DNA of 54,258 bases from DASRFR01 sp035651455 (GTDB lineage: Bacteria; Acidobacteriota; Terriglobia; Terriglobales; Acidobacteriaceae). Shown piece after piece: positions 41,973 through 51,007 of the stretch (position 1 is its first letter; each line of letters starts with the position of its first letter). Under the pieces are notes generated by a model, which saw only the letters and a list, made by a program, of their open reading frames with translations, did not search any database and had not been told where the DNA came from. A program made the position numbers and the translations under genes. The stretch is taken from assembly GCA_035651455.1 (NCBI GenBank), contig DASRFR010000041.1:1-54258 (forward strand), in the 5' to 3' direction.

Positions 41973-44726
41973 TCAGCGCGTGAGCATTTTTGAAAGGTAG
42001 TAGTTATCGAAAACCTTGCTGGTGCGATCCACATACTCCAAAATCCTCTGCAAATTAGCGCGCTCTTCCCGCCCATCTTTAAACTTGATGGAGATACCCG
42101 AGCCGGGATCTATTCGCACCACCGCGCCTTCCGCCCGCAGCTTGTCATCGTCGATTGAAAACAGGACGGTGACTCGCGATTCCGGGGGCAGAATGGCTGT
42201 CGTTTCTACGTAGCATCCGCCCAGGCTGATATTGGTAAGATTTCCCAGCACCGGCCCGCTGCCTTCCTCCGGATGCAACTCAATAGTCAGTCGCGCTTTG
42301 AGCCGTGGATAGACCCTCCGGTTTTTCCGATTTGGCTGGTTCTGCTTTTCGATGTACATCCGGCGGTCGGCTTCAGCCAACAGTTCTTCTGCATCGAGAC
42401 CATCGTCGGGATACACCGATTTGCCCACGCTGAGTGAAAGTATGTCTTCGCCGCAGACTTCCTTTCCTACCTGTTGCGCTAATTGCCGTAGATGCTCGGC
42501 CTTTTTCAGCGACGCCTCGGGGGTGAGGCCGGGCGCAATGAGCACGAATTCGTCTCCACCCATGCGGGCCACGTAGTCGTATTCGCGCGAGGTTTCCTTC
42601 AATGCGACCGCAAAAAGCCGTAGGACGCGATTGCCTTCCAGGTGGCCAAAGCGGTCGTTGATCTGCTTGAAACCATCCATGTCGCAGACCATAACCGTGA
42701 GCGATGATTTGTCGCGCTTGCAACGCGCCAGTTCGCGGTCGAGTTGCAGAAACAGCGAGCGCGCGTTTGGGAGGTCGGTAAGGTAGTCGGTAGTCGCTGA
42801 GCTTTCTGCCTGCTGATATTTCAAAGCGTTTTCGATCGCGAGCGCCATCTTCGAACTTACTGCAAGCAGAATGCGCAGGTGGTCAGATGTGAAAGCATCC
42901 TTTTCCCCCTGGTAAAGAGAGAGCACGCCCACGACGCCGTCCAGTCCTTCCAGGGGCACAGCTAGCGCCGAGCGAAGAGTGCTGAACTTGGTCGGATCAT
43001 TCAAATAACCAGGCTCAACCGAAGGGTTGCCGTTGACTATAGGTTTCTTGTTCTGTGCTACCCAGCCCGATAACCCCTGTCCCAAGGGGATTCGCAGCGA
43101 GGCAAAGAGGCGGAAGTTATCCCCGCTGACGTGCTCTGGCAGCAGTTCGTCTCCCCGCCTGACGTATATCGCGATGGCATCGTAGGGGATGAGCCGCTTC
43201 AGCTTTACTGAGAACACCGACAGTGTTTCTCCCAGGCTGAGCGAAGCGCCCAGGTCTTGACTCAACTCGAACAGCGTCTGCGCTTCCTGTCGCGCTGCGG
43301 CGATCGACGACAAGAAATTCGCCTCTTGCGGTTCTGCCGCTTTGGTGTTGACAAAGCCGGCAGCGGGAGCTGCTCCTCGTTCCACCTTGACTTCTGTCGG
43401 AAGCTTCGACCATTCCGTGTTGACGCCCGTCTTATGGACTAATCGCTCCAGGTCCTGGTATCTCTCGCGTAGAATCGCTACCACTCGGGGATCAAAGGAT
43501 TTGCCCGACTCGATGTCCAGGCGCTTCATCACTTCGTCCAGTGGCAGAGCTCGGCGATACTGTCGGTCGGAAGCCAGCGCATCGAGAAAATCTACTGCCG
43601 AGAGTATGCGCGCGCCGATCGGGATCTCGTCGAACTTCAGTCCTAAGGGATAACCGGACCCATCCCATTTCTCGTGGTGCGCCCGCACGATGGGCACGAC
43701 TGGGTAGGGGAAACGGACCCTCTCTAATATCTCCGCGCCCACCAGCGGGTGAATCTTCATCTTCTCGAACTCTTCCGGAGTCAACCGGCCGGGCTTCGAA
43801 ATGATGTGCTCGGGAACCGCGAGCTTTCCAATATCGTGCAGCAAGGCTGCCGCGTGTAGTGCTTCCATTTCTTCATGGGGTACGGCCAGGGCTTTCGCCA
43901 CCTCGATCGCGTATACACGCACACGCTGCAGGTGATCGTGGGTCGTCTGATCTTTGGCTTCGATGGCCAGCGCCAAAGCTTCGATCGTACGCAGGTGGAG
44001 ATTGGCCATGTCTTCTACGTGCCGCTTCTCGTCTTCCAGTTTCCCGAGATAAAGGCGGTATGAGCGATAAATCAGGTACACCACCGGAAGCACCAACAAC
44101 GACATCTGCCAGTCGACGATGCCATTCAACCAGCTCATAAGGCCGGCGATTCCCGCGCCCACCAGGTAATACGGAAATGACCAGAAATAGCATTCTGACC
44201 AGATCTTGTTCAGCGACTTATGCTCGGTCAGCGCAATCACTGCCGCCACCGGAACGGTATTGCACACGAAGTATGTGGATGCGGTGATCAGGAGCAGGAC
44301 GGATGAATTGCTGACTCTGCCGTGAAAAATGGCCAGGTGGAAAACCGCGTACGCCGCACCGATCGCAAACGACGTTGCGCAAATGTTAAAAATTACTTGA
44401 ACGGGTCGCGGGCGATCGCGATAGAAACATTGCACCAGGATCGCCGCGCAACCCAATGCCAGGGTTTCTCCGAAGCTCAGTTCCAATATGCCCAGCAGGA
44501 TGAACAGGAAGTTCACCGACATCGTGCCCGTGATTCCGGGCAGGTTGACTTTCATTCGCGACGCCAGCGTAGCCACAATCAGATAGCAAACGAACTTCAG
44601 CGGGTCGCCGCTTGTGTGATGCCAAACTGCGTAGCCAAGAACGCACGAGCCCAGGACGACCACGGCGCTAATATACGTGCGCGCCGTCCCGGTCATGTGC
44701 TGCCAGGATTGTGCTTTGCCCGACAT
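41973..44726 (-). CDS. Membrane HD-GYP / GAF / GGDEF / PilZ cyclic-di-GMP protein
   Basis: 917 residues. About seven membrane helices (17-225) form a MASE-like sensor. Next comes an HD-GYP phosphodiesterase domain with H297-D298 and the HHEKWDGSGYP motif (350-360), then a GAF domain (about 485-635). A GGDEF diguanylate cyclase domain follows, with an intact active site (G723-G724-D725-E726-F727) and an intact inhibitory site R714-x-x-D717. A C-terminal PilZ domain has R804-x3-R808 and N832-x-S834-x-x-G837. So one polypeptide can make, break and bind cyclic-di-GMP. The ATG at 44726 is preferred over the GTG at 44765. The gene lies 33 bases upstream of the ABC operon. Confidence 0.93.
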   Translation of the reverse strand: MSGKAQSWQHMTGTARTYISAVVVLGSCVLGYAVWHHTSGDPLKFVCYLIVATLASRMKVNLPGITGTMSVNFLFILLGILELSFGETLALGCAAILVQCFYRDRPRPVQVIFNICATSFAIGAAYAVFHLAIFHGRVSNSSVLLLITASTYFVCNTVPVAAVIALTEHKSLNKIWSECYFWSFPYYLVGAGIAGLMSWLNGIVDWQMSLLVLPVVYLIYRSYRLYLGKLEDEKRHVEDMANLHLRTIEALALAIEAKDQTTHDHLQRVRVYAIEVAKALAVPHEEMEALHAAALLHDIGKLAVPEHIISKPGRLTPEEFEKMKIHPLVGAEILERVRFPYPVVPIVRAHHEKWDGSGYPLGLKFDEIPIGARILSAVDFLDALASDRQYRRALPLDEVMKRLDIESGKSFDPRVVAILRERYQDLERLVHKTGVNTEWSKLPTEVKVERGAAPAAGFVNTKAAEPQEANFLSSIAAARQEAQTLFELSQDLGASLSLGETLSVFSVKLKRLIPYDAIAIYVRRGDELLPEHVSGDNFRLFASLRIPLGQGLSGWVAQNKKPIVNGNPSVEPGYLNDPTKFSTLRSALAVPLEGLDGVVGVLSLYQGEKDAFTSDHLRILLAVSSKMALAIENALKYQQAESSATTDYLTDLPNARSLFLQLDRELARCKRDKSSLTVMVCDMDGFKQINDRFGHLEGNRVLRLFAVALKETSREYDYVARMGGDEFVLIAPGLTPEASLKKAEHLRQLAQQVGKEVCGEDILSLSVGKSVYPDDGLDAEELLAEADRRMYIEKQNQPNRKNRRVYPRLKARLTIELHPEEGSGPVLGNLTNISLGGCYVETTAILPPESRVTVLFSIDDDKLRAEGAVVRIDPGSGISIKFKDGREERANLQRILEYVDRTSKVFDNYYLSKMLTR

Positions 44727-45155
44727 ATTTGCTGGCGTTCCTCGTTGGCGCCGGGGCGAGGGCACAAAACGGCGCTCTGTTGAGTGATACCAGCTAAGTT
44801 GTGCAATATCAAAGCATTACAGAAATTCCTCGAAACTTTCGTAACTCATTTCGGTGACCGAAACCAGGCTGCTTCCCGCAGAACTACAAGGCGTGTTCAG
44901 CAGTTCGAAACGACCGAGACAATTTGTCCTCGATCTCGCAGCAAGGGCTACTACCTTGGTACCTCGAACGTTAGAACGGATCGCGCTGGTGCCTCTAGAC
45001 CGCCTCTCGGCCAATCTGTCCTGTGTCAAAAGCGTGCCGTTCAAGCTAAGTGGTTGATCTCCAGCGTTCTGTTAGGGGTTCTCAGTTGGTATCGGCGGTG
45101 CACATCTATTCGCGGCCGCGGGAGTCTTTCCCGGCGGCCTGACGGGAGACGCGCC
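44727..45155. other. Intergenic region between cyclic-di-GMP gene and subtilase
   Basis: About 430 bases with divergent promoters. The upstream part is open in the subtilase frame but has no supported start before 45156 and no family match, so I treat it as leader. I looked for a cyclic-di-GMP riboswitch and saw no convincing one. Confidence 0.45.
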
Positions 45156-46964
45156 ATGTTGCCGAAGTTGAAGTTAGTCCTGGCCAGTTTCGCCCACGCA
45201 GCGTTCGCGACGGCTATTCCCACAGCTCTAGCTGCAGTCTGTTTTTTTATGAGCGGCACGGCGCTCGCGCAGCGGCGAACTGTCGTCGAAACGGACTCGA
45301 TTGGCCCGATTGCGCAGAGGTTGTCGCCTGAATTGTCCTACATATTGGGTCATACTAGGACGTCACAGCTCTCTCGCCAGCATGCGAACGTGATCGTGCA
45401 GTTTAGAAAACCGCTCAACCGTTCTCACCTCGCCAAAGTAGGCAACCTGGGTGGCATCTCTCGGCGAAGTCTTTCCCTGGTTCGTGGCGGTAGCTTCAGT
45501 CTGAGCCTCAACGCAATTCAGGCATTAGCGCGCGATCCCGAGGTCGCGTACATTTCCCCCGATCGCAGCATCAAGACTACCAATGACCATTTTCAGCAGA
45601 GTGTCGGCGCGGATGTCGCTCAGAGTTATGGCTGGGACGGCTCCGGGGTTACCGTAGCGGTAATTGACAGCGGCATCACCGATCATCCGGACCTACACGA
45701 TCCGGTCACCGGCGCGTCGCGCATTCTTTACAGCCAGAGTTTTGTGCCGGGTACGGACGCCTCCGACGGCTACGGACACGGTACTCACGTTGCCGGCATC
45801 ATCGCGGGCAACGGTACTATGTCCGGAGGAAATGGAGAGACCAATCGAGCCAATGTCTCCCACGAATACTTCGGCATCGCGCCAAAAGTGAACCTGGTCA
45901 ATCTCAAAGTGCTGGATGCGACTGGCGCCGGCCACGATTCTTATGTCATCGCTGCTCTGCAACGCGCTATTGCACTCAAAAACACCTACCAGATTCGCGT
46001 GATCAATCTTTCGCTGGGCCGCAGGGTGTATGAAAGCAACGCGCAAGACCCCCTATGCCAGGCAGTTGAGGCAGCGTGGCAGTCGGGAATTGTGGTGGTG
46101 GTTGCCGGAGGCAATTGGGGCCGTGACAATGCTCTGGGCACCCACGGATACGGCATGATCTCAGCGCCCGGCAATGATCCCTACGCAGTCACCGTGGGCG
46201 CAACTCGCACCATGGGCACGGCCGCTAACACGGACGACCGAATCGCGAGTTACAGTTCAAAGGGACCGACGCTCATTGACCACGTCGTCAAGCCTGACCT
46301 GGTAGCTCCGGGTAACAATGTCATTTCTCTTCGGGCGCCCCATAGCACGCTCGACGCCAAGCATCCGGGCAATGAGGTTTCCGGAGCCCATGACTCACTC
46401 TTGAATCCGTCGTACTTCAGCCTGAGCGGCACCAGTATGGCCACCCCGGTTGTAAGCGGAGCCGTGGCGCTGGTCCTGCAGCAGAACCCATCTCTCACAG
46501 CCGACCAGGTGAAGGCCCGGCTGATGAAGACCGCGGACAAGATGTTATTCCCACAGTTTGACTCGTTCACTCTGGCCGGCGTCAGCTACGAGCACCAGTA
46601 TGACGTGTTCACCGTCGGGGCAGGGTATCTGGACATTCCCGCAGCCCTGTCGAACTTCGATCTCGCTCAAGGTAGTGCGCGTTCCCCCATCGCGACGCGA
46701 GACACTTTCGGCAACGTTGTGCTCCAGGGTGACTCTTCGTCGGTCTGGAATTCTTCTGTCATCTGGGGCAGTTCCGTCATCTGGGGCAGCTCGGTCCTTC
46801 TCAATTCGACCTCGGTCATCTGGGGCAGCTCCGTTGTCTGGGGTACCTCGACGGTCCAAGGTTACAGCGTCATCTGGGGCAGTTCGGTAATTTGGGGAGC
46901 TACTGTTGCCGCCGACAGCACCGGGGCGGAGAGCGTGGACGGCGTCGGTGATCCTGACGAGTAA
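45156..46964 (+). CDS. Secreted subtilisin-like protease with C-terminal tryptophan-glycine repeats
   Basis: 602 residues from ATG 45156, with GGGAG 8 bases upstream. A signal sequence (about 7-38, ending TALAQ) precedes an inhibitor I9-like pro-region. The S8 catalytic triad is complete: D171 in VAVIDSGITDHPDL, H208 in GYGHGTHVAG, S427 in GTSMATPVVSG, with the oxyanion Asn at N320. The last 75 residues contain six copies of [VI][VI]WG[ST] (VIWGS/VVWGT), a Trp-rich beta-type repeat probably exposed outside the cell. A small ORF ending in VWGS follows 83 bases downstream. The first subtilase in the window (6649-8109) lacks the repeats. Confidence 0.93.
   Translation: MLPKLKLVLASFAHAAFATAIPTALAAVCFFMSGTALAQRRTVVETDSIGPIAQRLSPELSYILGHTRTSQLSRQHANVIVQFRKPLNRSHLAKVGNLGGISRRSLSLVRGGSFSLSLNAIQALARDPEVAYISPDRSIKTTNDHFQQSVGADVAQSYGWDGSGVTVAVIDSGITDHPDLHDPVTGASRILYSQSFVPGTDASDGYGHGTHVAGIIAGNGTMSGGNGETNRANVSHEYFGIAPKVNLVNLKVLDATGAGHDSYVIAALQRAIALKNTYQIRVINLSLGRRVYESNAQDPLCQAVEAAWQSGIVVVVAGGNWGRDNALGTHGYGMISAPGNDPYAVTVGATRTMGTAANTDDRIASYSSKGPTLIDHVVKPDLVAPGNNVISLRAPHSTLDAKHPGNEVSGAHDSLLNPSYFSLSGTSMATPVVSGAVALVLQQNPSLTADQVKARLMKTADKMLFPQFDSFTLAGVSYEHQYDVFTVGAGYLDIPAALSNFDLAQGSARSPIATRDTFGNVVLQGDSSSVWNSSVIWGSSVIWGSSVLLNSTSVIWGSSVVWGTSTVQGYSVIWGSSVIWGATVAADSTGAESVDGVGDPDE
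46739..46909 (+). repeat. Tandem VIWGS coding repeats
   Basis: An imperfect tandem array at the end of the subtilase gene. The core word is TCC GTC ATC TGG GGC AGC with synonymous changes, six [VI][VI]WG units in all (VIWGS x4, VVWGT, VIWGA), plus one degenerate SVWNS at the start. Confidence 0.8.
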
Positions 46965-47047
46965 GGCGTCCTGCAGTGAATGGTCGCAAGTCTACTGATA
47001 CCCGTGGCAGAAAGTCAGAGCAAGTCAACAAACGAGGAGACGGCACG

Positions 47048-47149
47048 ATGAAGGCAATGAAAACAACAGCGATCGGGGCTTTCGGGATCACAGCCTCCGT
47101 TATCGCCCTTAGCTTACTGGCTGCTGCTTCTGCGGTTTGGGGCAGCTGA
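47048..47149 (+). CDS. Micro-ORF: 33-residue signal-like peptide ending in VWGS
   Basis: A 33-residue reading frame with a strong ribosome site (GAGGAG 8 bases before ATG 47048). It is a basic N-terminus, then a hydrophobic helix (AFGITASVIALSLLAA) and AASA-VWGS, then TGA. A signal peptidase cut after ASA would release only VWGS, the same tetrapeptide core as the repeats of the subtilase encoded 83 bases upstream. It may be a decayed remnant of a repeat protein or a real secreted micropeptide. Confidence 0.5.
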   Translation: MKAMKTTAIGAFGITASVIALSLLAAASAVWGS

Positions 47150-47219
47150 CAGGTTTCTGCGGGGATGGGGTCGCTCGGAAGAAGCTCCCTGCGAGACCAT
47201 CAGCAGAGAAGCGCAGCAA

Positions 47220-48785
47220 CTATTTCTTCTTCGATCCGTTTTTCGCCATAGCCCTAGCCTGCTGGGCAATCTGGATCACGCGCAACATTTCATCCCAGGG
47301 CGCGGGCTTTCCCGTCCAGATCTCAAACTGCCGTGCCGCCTGATGCACGAACATTTCGACTCCCGGGATAATCTGCGCGCCCCGCGATTGCGCCATCTTC
47401 ATGAATGTCGTTTGCGGCGGATCGTAGACCATATCGAGGACGTATTTCGTATTGATCTCGTTCTCGCTCAGAGGAGATTCGTGGTTACTGCCCATTCCCA
47501 GAGGCGTCGCATTAATGATCACATCGAACGACAATTTTTTTAAATTGGCTCGCTTCAACGTCCGGGCCTTTGCCTGGCGCGCCAACTTCTGAGCTGGCAC
47601 AGCATTGCGGTTCATAATCCAGACCTCGGCCCCGCGCTCCTTTAGTCCAAAAACGGCGGCTCGCGCTGCCCCACCCGCTCCAATCACCAATATCTTGGAG
47701 CTTTCCAGGGTTATTCTCTTTTCCAGCGGCCGCACCACTCCGGCGGTGTCCGTGTTGAACCCATACAGCTTGCCGTCCTGCGCTCGCACTACGGTATTAC
47801 ACGCACCAATTTTGGTGGTGTGCGAGTCGGTGTTGTCCAGGTGCTCGAGAATAGCTTCCTTGTACGGCATCGTGATGCTGAGGCCGTGGATCGGAATTTC
47901 ACGTACGCACGTCATCAGGTCTTTTAGCGTTTTTGCATGCAGGGCAAGGTACACTCCGTTCACGTTCTCCCGTCTCAAGGCGGCGTTCATAATGAGTGGC
48001 GACAGCGAATGCGACACCGGGTCGCCCGCAACCCCATAAATGCGTGAGGCCGCGTCCACCTGGTCAATGCGGTAGACGCTCCTCAGGTCCTGAACTGTCA
48101 CCTGTCCGGGGGCGGTTGCCTCTTCCGTGCTTACAGCGGCAAATGTAAAAACACTCCCCGCCCGCAGTCCCACTACCCGGCTGATAATCCCCTGCTCGCC
48201 CATGCAGACGCCAATGAGCGCGTGCTTGTCGCTGTTCCGCTCCAGAAATTTCATCATCGTAACGTTGTCGGACAGCGTGGTTGCTGTACTCACAACCTTG
48301 TAGAAGTCCGCCGGGATGGAAATCATCTTTTGCAGGGTTTGGTCGAGGTTGCGGGTTCCTCGGAAGTCATGCGACGAAAGGATCAGCGCTGCTCGGGTGC
48401 GCAGCTTTTGTAGTTGCTCAGGCTTGCACTTTACCGCTGTCTGGAGCTCCAGGTCTACGAGTTGACATCCCACTGAGGCCGCCTTCGAAAGCACCTCCAG
48501 TTGGGACGGTACTGAGCCGCGAAACTTCCCTCCATTGAGTTGGCGGCGGCATGTCGCGATTGCTACTACGTGCGGGTTCAACTCCAGGAATTGCTTGACC
48601 TTGGGGATCGCGAGCCCGGGCCGGGGGAGGTAGTCTAATCTGAACTCAACAAAAGGGTTATCGCGCACCAAGGCCTCGGCTTTGTCCACCATTTCGGCGG
48701 GATCTGAGCCGGTTACGGCCACACAGACCTTCGGCATTCGCAGGGGCAGAAAGCGAGTGCCGTAGTTACTCTGCGCTAAAGGCAT
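47220..48785 (-). CDS. aroDE: Bifunctional 3-dehydroquinate dehydratase / shikimate dehydrogenase
   Basis: 521 residues from ATG 48785 (a TTG at 48803 and an ATG at 48737 are alternatives). The N-terminal half is a type I dehydroquinate dehydratase: EFRLDY, catalytic His in LSSHDF, Schiff-base Lys in DFYKVVSTA. The C-terminal half is AroE: SHSLSPLIMNAAL, the catalytic Lys in ITMPYKEA, NTDTAG, and NADP-binding GAGGAARAA. It carries out two successive steps of the shikimate pathway toward aromatic amino acids. The fusion order AroD-AroE is the one seen in plants, Chlamydia and several Acidobacteria and Planctomycetes. Confidence 0.95.
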   Translation of the reverse strand: MPLAQSNYGTRFLPLRMPKVCVAVTGSDPAEMVDKAEALVRDNPFVEFRLDYLPRPGLAIPKVKQFLELNPHVVAIATCRRQLNGGKFRGSVPSQLEVLSKAASVGCQLVDLELQTAVKCKPEQLQKLRTRAALILSSHDFRGTRNLDQTLQKMISIPADFYKVVSTATTLSDNVTMMKFLERNSDKHALIGVCMGEQGIISRVVGLRAGSVFTFAAVSTEEATAPGQVTVQDLRSVYRIDQVDAASRIYGVAGDPVSHSLSPLIMNAALRRENVNGVYLALHAKTLKDLMTCVREIPIHGLSITMPYKEAILEHLDNTDSHTTKIGACNTVVRAQDGKLYGFNTDTAGVVRPLEKRITLESSKILVIGAGGAARAAVFGLKERGAEVWIMNRNAVPAQKLARQAKARTLKRANLKKLSFDVIINATPLGMGSNHESPLSENEINTKYVLDMVYDPPQTTFMKMAQSRGAQIIPGVEMFVHQAARQFEIWTGKPAPWDEMLRVIQIAQQARAMAKNGSKKK

Positions 48786-48929
48786 CTGTTGGTAAATGTG
48801 CAAAGGTCGGCGCGATATTACAGGGGCCTATTTGCAGATGCAACAACGGATTAGCAGCAACCCTAAAAAGTTCAACGCCTGCAGTCCATTTCTGATGCAG
48901 GCAGCGCTCCCATCTTCAGTCAATCCAGC

Positions 48930-48942
48930 GGTGCCTGACACC
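48930..48942. repeat. Palindromic word GGTGCCTGACACC
   Basis: A 13-base near-palindrome in the 270-base gap before the secreted protein gene at 49055. It is related to the arms of the hairpin at 19329-19355, so both may belong to a short dispersed repeat family. Confidence 0.3.
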
Positions 48943-49054
48943 CTCGTAACCTTGACCGGCACCTACCCGGTTGTTACCTTCCGGCTAAGCCGCTCCATTC
49001 GTGAGCTGTCGTGTCGTCTAGTCGCGGGAATTGGCGGTGACACTCGGAGGTAAG

Positions 49055-50044
49055 ATGAAGAAAACAGGATTGTTACTGTTCTTGATGGTGGCCATTGCGG
49101 CCTCCGCTCAGCAGGCTGAGAATTCCGCTTCGGCGAGTGCCCCCTCGACGACTCCAGCAGGAACTCTGGCCACGAACGCGAGCTTTCCCATTGAGCGCAT
49201 CCAGACTCCGACTAACGCGGACCTCTACTGTGCGGGTTTCATCAACAAGCAATTGCTGCCCAATGCCAACTTTGTCGGGGGCGGTTTGCAAAGCCCCAGT
49301 TCAACAAAGTATGCCAACGGCGACATACTCTATCTCTACGGTCGCGGCTACCAGACCGGGCAGCAATACACCATTGTCCGAGAATTACGCGACCCTAACC
49401 GCTACGAGAGTTACACAGGGCAACATGCTGCGATCCGGGCGGCAGGGCAGCCGTATTCAGAAGTAGGTCGCATTCGCATCATCGACACGCGCCACAAGAT
49501 GGCCATTGCGCAAATTGAATTCAGTTGTGACACGGTGGTTCCCGGTGACATCGCAGTTCCGTTCGTAGAGAAGCCGGCAATCAGCTTCCACCCGCCCACT
49601 CGTTTTGACGTCTTTGTTCCCCCGACCGGAAAGCTGAGCGGTCGCATCCTGATGGGCAAGGACTTTGACTCCGTCCTGGGCACTGGCATGAAGGTGTACA
49701 TCAACATTGGGTCCAACCAGGGCGTCAAAGTGGGCGATTATTTCCGGGCCGTGCGATCCTACACCGCTGATCTGCAGGATCCCGTGGATTCGCTCTCGTT
49801 CCGTGCCTCCACCGCTGATGATTCCCAGGCTCACCCCCCCTCGATCCAGCCTAATTTGTTGACCGATAACAAGGGGCCGAAAATTTACGTGCAGGATATG
49901 CCGCGGCGTGCAGTCGGAGAGATTGTGGTTATTGGTGTAACCCCGACCACCGCGACCGGCATGATCGTCTATGCACTTGAGGATGTCCATGTCGGTGACG
50001 CGGTTGAAGTGGATGAGCAAAACGCCCAGGCGCAGTTGCAGTGA
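49055..50044 (+). CDS. Secreted protein of unknown function
   Basis: 329 residues from ATG 49055; GGAGG 4 bases upstream fixes the start. The signal peptide (LLLFLMVAIAASAQ) is followed by a Ser/Ala/Thr-rich linker. Two compact parts follow: ADLYCAGFINKQLLPNANFVGGGL...GDILYLYGRGYQ, and the later YINIGSNQGVKVGDYFRAVR...RRAVGEIVVIGVTPTTATGMIVYALEDVHVGDAVE. The last segment recalls the FlgT-type C-terminal domain and other acidobacterial secreted proteins with a 'GdyF'-style barrel. I cannot assign a function. A hairpin terminator follows. Confidence 0.75.
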   Translation: MKKTGLLLFLMVAIAASAQQAENSASASAPSTTPAGTLATNASFPIERIQTPTNADLYCAGFINKQLLPNANFVGGGLQSPSSTKYANGDILYLYGRGYQTGQQYTIVRELRDPNRYESYTGQHAAIRAAGQPYSEVGRIRIIDTRHKMAIAQIEFSCDTVVPGDIAVPFVEKPAISFHPPTRFDVFVPPTGKLSGRILMGKDFDSVLGTGMKVYINIGSNQGVKVGDYFRAVRSYTADLQDPVDSLSFRASTADDSQAHPPSIQPNLLTDNKGPKIYVQDMPRRAVGEIVVIGVTPTTATGMIVYALEDVHVGDAVEVDEQNAQAQLQ

Positions 50045-50072
50045 ACTGATACACCATTCCAATCAGCTTTTT

Positions 50073-50102
50073 GAAACGGGGGCATTTCCCCCGTTTCTCC
50101 TT
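50073..50102 (+). terminator. Hairpin terminator
   Basis: A 10-bp stem GAAACGGGGG (50073-50082) / CCCCCGTTTC (50088-50097) with a 5-base loop, followed by a weak T-rich run (TCTCCTT). Confidence 0.6.
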
Positions 50103-50243
50103 ACCCTGAACGCCAAATGAAACCCTGCCGTTCACTTCCAGCATCCCAGCTTTGTAGCAGGAGACCTTGGACCCGATAACCTTGGTCATCTTGGTTTGTG
50201 TTTAGACTAGAGCTAGTGTCTGTTATTCGCTTTGGGAGTGGCT

Positions 50244-50327
50244 ATGGAATTGGCGTTATTAGCGGTCGTATTGCTGGTATTGGGCTCCCTGATCCCGGCC
50301 GACATTCACGTCCTTTTCTTTCGGTAA
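50244..50327 (+). CDS. Hydrophobic micro-ORF
   Basis: A 27-residue reading frame in the 345-base gap between two genes, with GGGAG 7 bases before ATG 50244. It is almost entirely one hydrophobic helix (ALLAVVLLVLGSLI) ending in HVLFFR. It has the size of KdpF-like or CydX-like membrane peptides but no specific match. Confidence 0.3.
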   Translation: MELALLAVVLLVLGSLIPADIHVLFFR

Positions 50328-50389
50328 GAGCCCGCCTTTCGCGACGCCGTCTCTCCTGATCCCCTGCGCGGAAATCGAACTCTTCCGGG

Positions 50390-51007
50390 CTAAAGTTGGC
50401 AGCCCTCATCGGCGAAAATCTCCGCAGTGAACGCCTCCAGAAGCGCCCCTTTTCGCCATGCATCGTCCCCTAAGCCGGCTTTTCGGCAGGTTTGTTCCAA
50501 AAACGTTTCCCGGCCCCAGTGGTGTTCAACGGGTACCTGCGGCAGGAGAAGGCCTCGGCGGTCGCCGGAACTGACGACGAGCCCGTGTTTTCCGATCTCG
50601 ATCTCCTCTGGTCGAATTGGCTGCAGCCGCGAAAGCACACTGAGGGAGACGCGCAGATGCGGCGCTTCTTCCTTTGTCACCGGCCAGAAACGGGCATCTT
50701 CAAAGGCGGAGGCTTTTGCCGTTTCAGCTACCGCCCGATATAGCGGCATCACCGCGAAAACGTAACCCACACACCCGCGAAGTTCCTTATGCAAATACAG
50801 AGTAGTGAAAACACCACGACGTTCGGCCAGGTGCTCGGAGGGGGCTTCCAGCGATATCTCTCGGTTGTCTATAGCCGCTGCAATCGCATCATGCGCCAGT
50901 TGCAGGAGTTGCCTTCTTTCGTCTTGTGAAAATTCTCCTGGATTCGGTGCGGCGGGGTGTGGCGCGCAGGGCGGAAGAGCGGACGATTTTTCAGGTTGCA
51001 GCGACAT
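50390..51007 (-). CDS. amrA: AMMECR1-domain protein (AmmeMemoRadiSam system protein A-like)
   Basis: 205 residues. After a Pro-rich N-terminus comes the AMMECR1 domain with the signature TLYLHKELRGCVGYVFAVMPLYRAVAE (the conserved LRGCVGY) and the later HGLVVSSGDRRGLLLPQVPVE and EAFTAEIF end. The protein is of unknown biochemical role; homologues are usually encoded with an MEMO-type protein and a radical SAM enzyme, which are not here. Its start overlaps the end of the pgsA gene by 17 bases, so the two are co-translated. Confidence 0.9.
   Translation of the reverse strand: MSLQPEKSSALPPCAPHPAAPNPGEFSQDERRQLLQLAHDAIAAAIDNREISLEAPSEHLAERRGVFTTLYLHKELRGCVGYVFAVMPLYRAVAETAKASAFEDARFWPVTKEEAPHLRVSLSVLSRLQPIRPEEIEIGKHGLVVSSGDRRGLLLPQVPVEHHWGRETFLEQTCRKAGLGDDAWRKGALLEAFTAEIFADEGCQL

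Noticed and set aside
44784..45155. N-terminal extension of the repeat subtilase
   Set aside because: The extension has no family match and would bury the signal peptide; ATG 45156 has a good ribosome site.
44727..45155. Cyclic-di-GMP riboswitch next to the GGDEF gene
   Set aside because: No GEMM-type core (conserved A-rich internal loop with tetraloop-receptor) could be found in either orientation.
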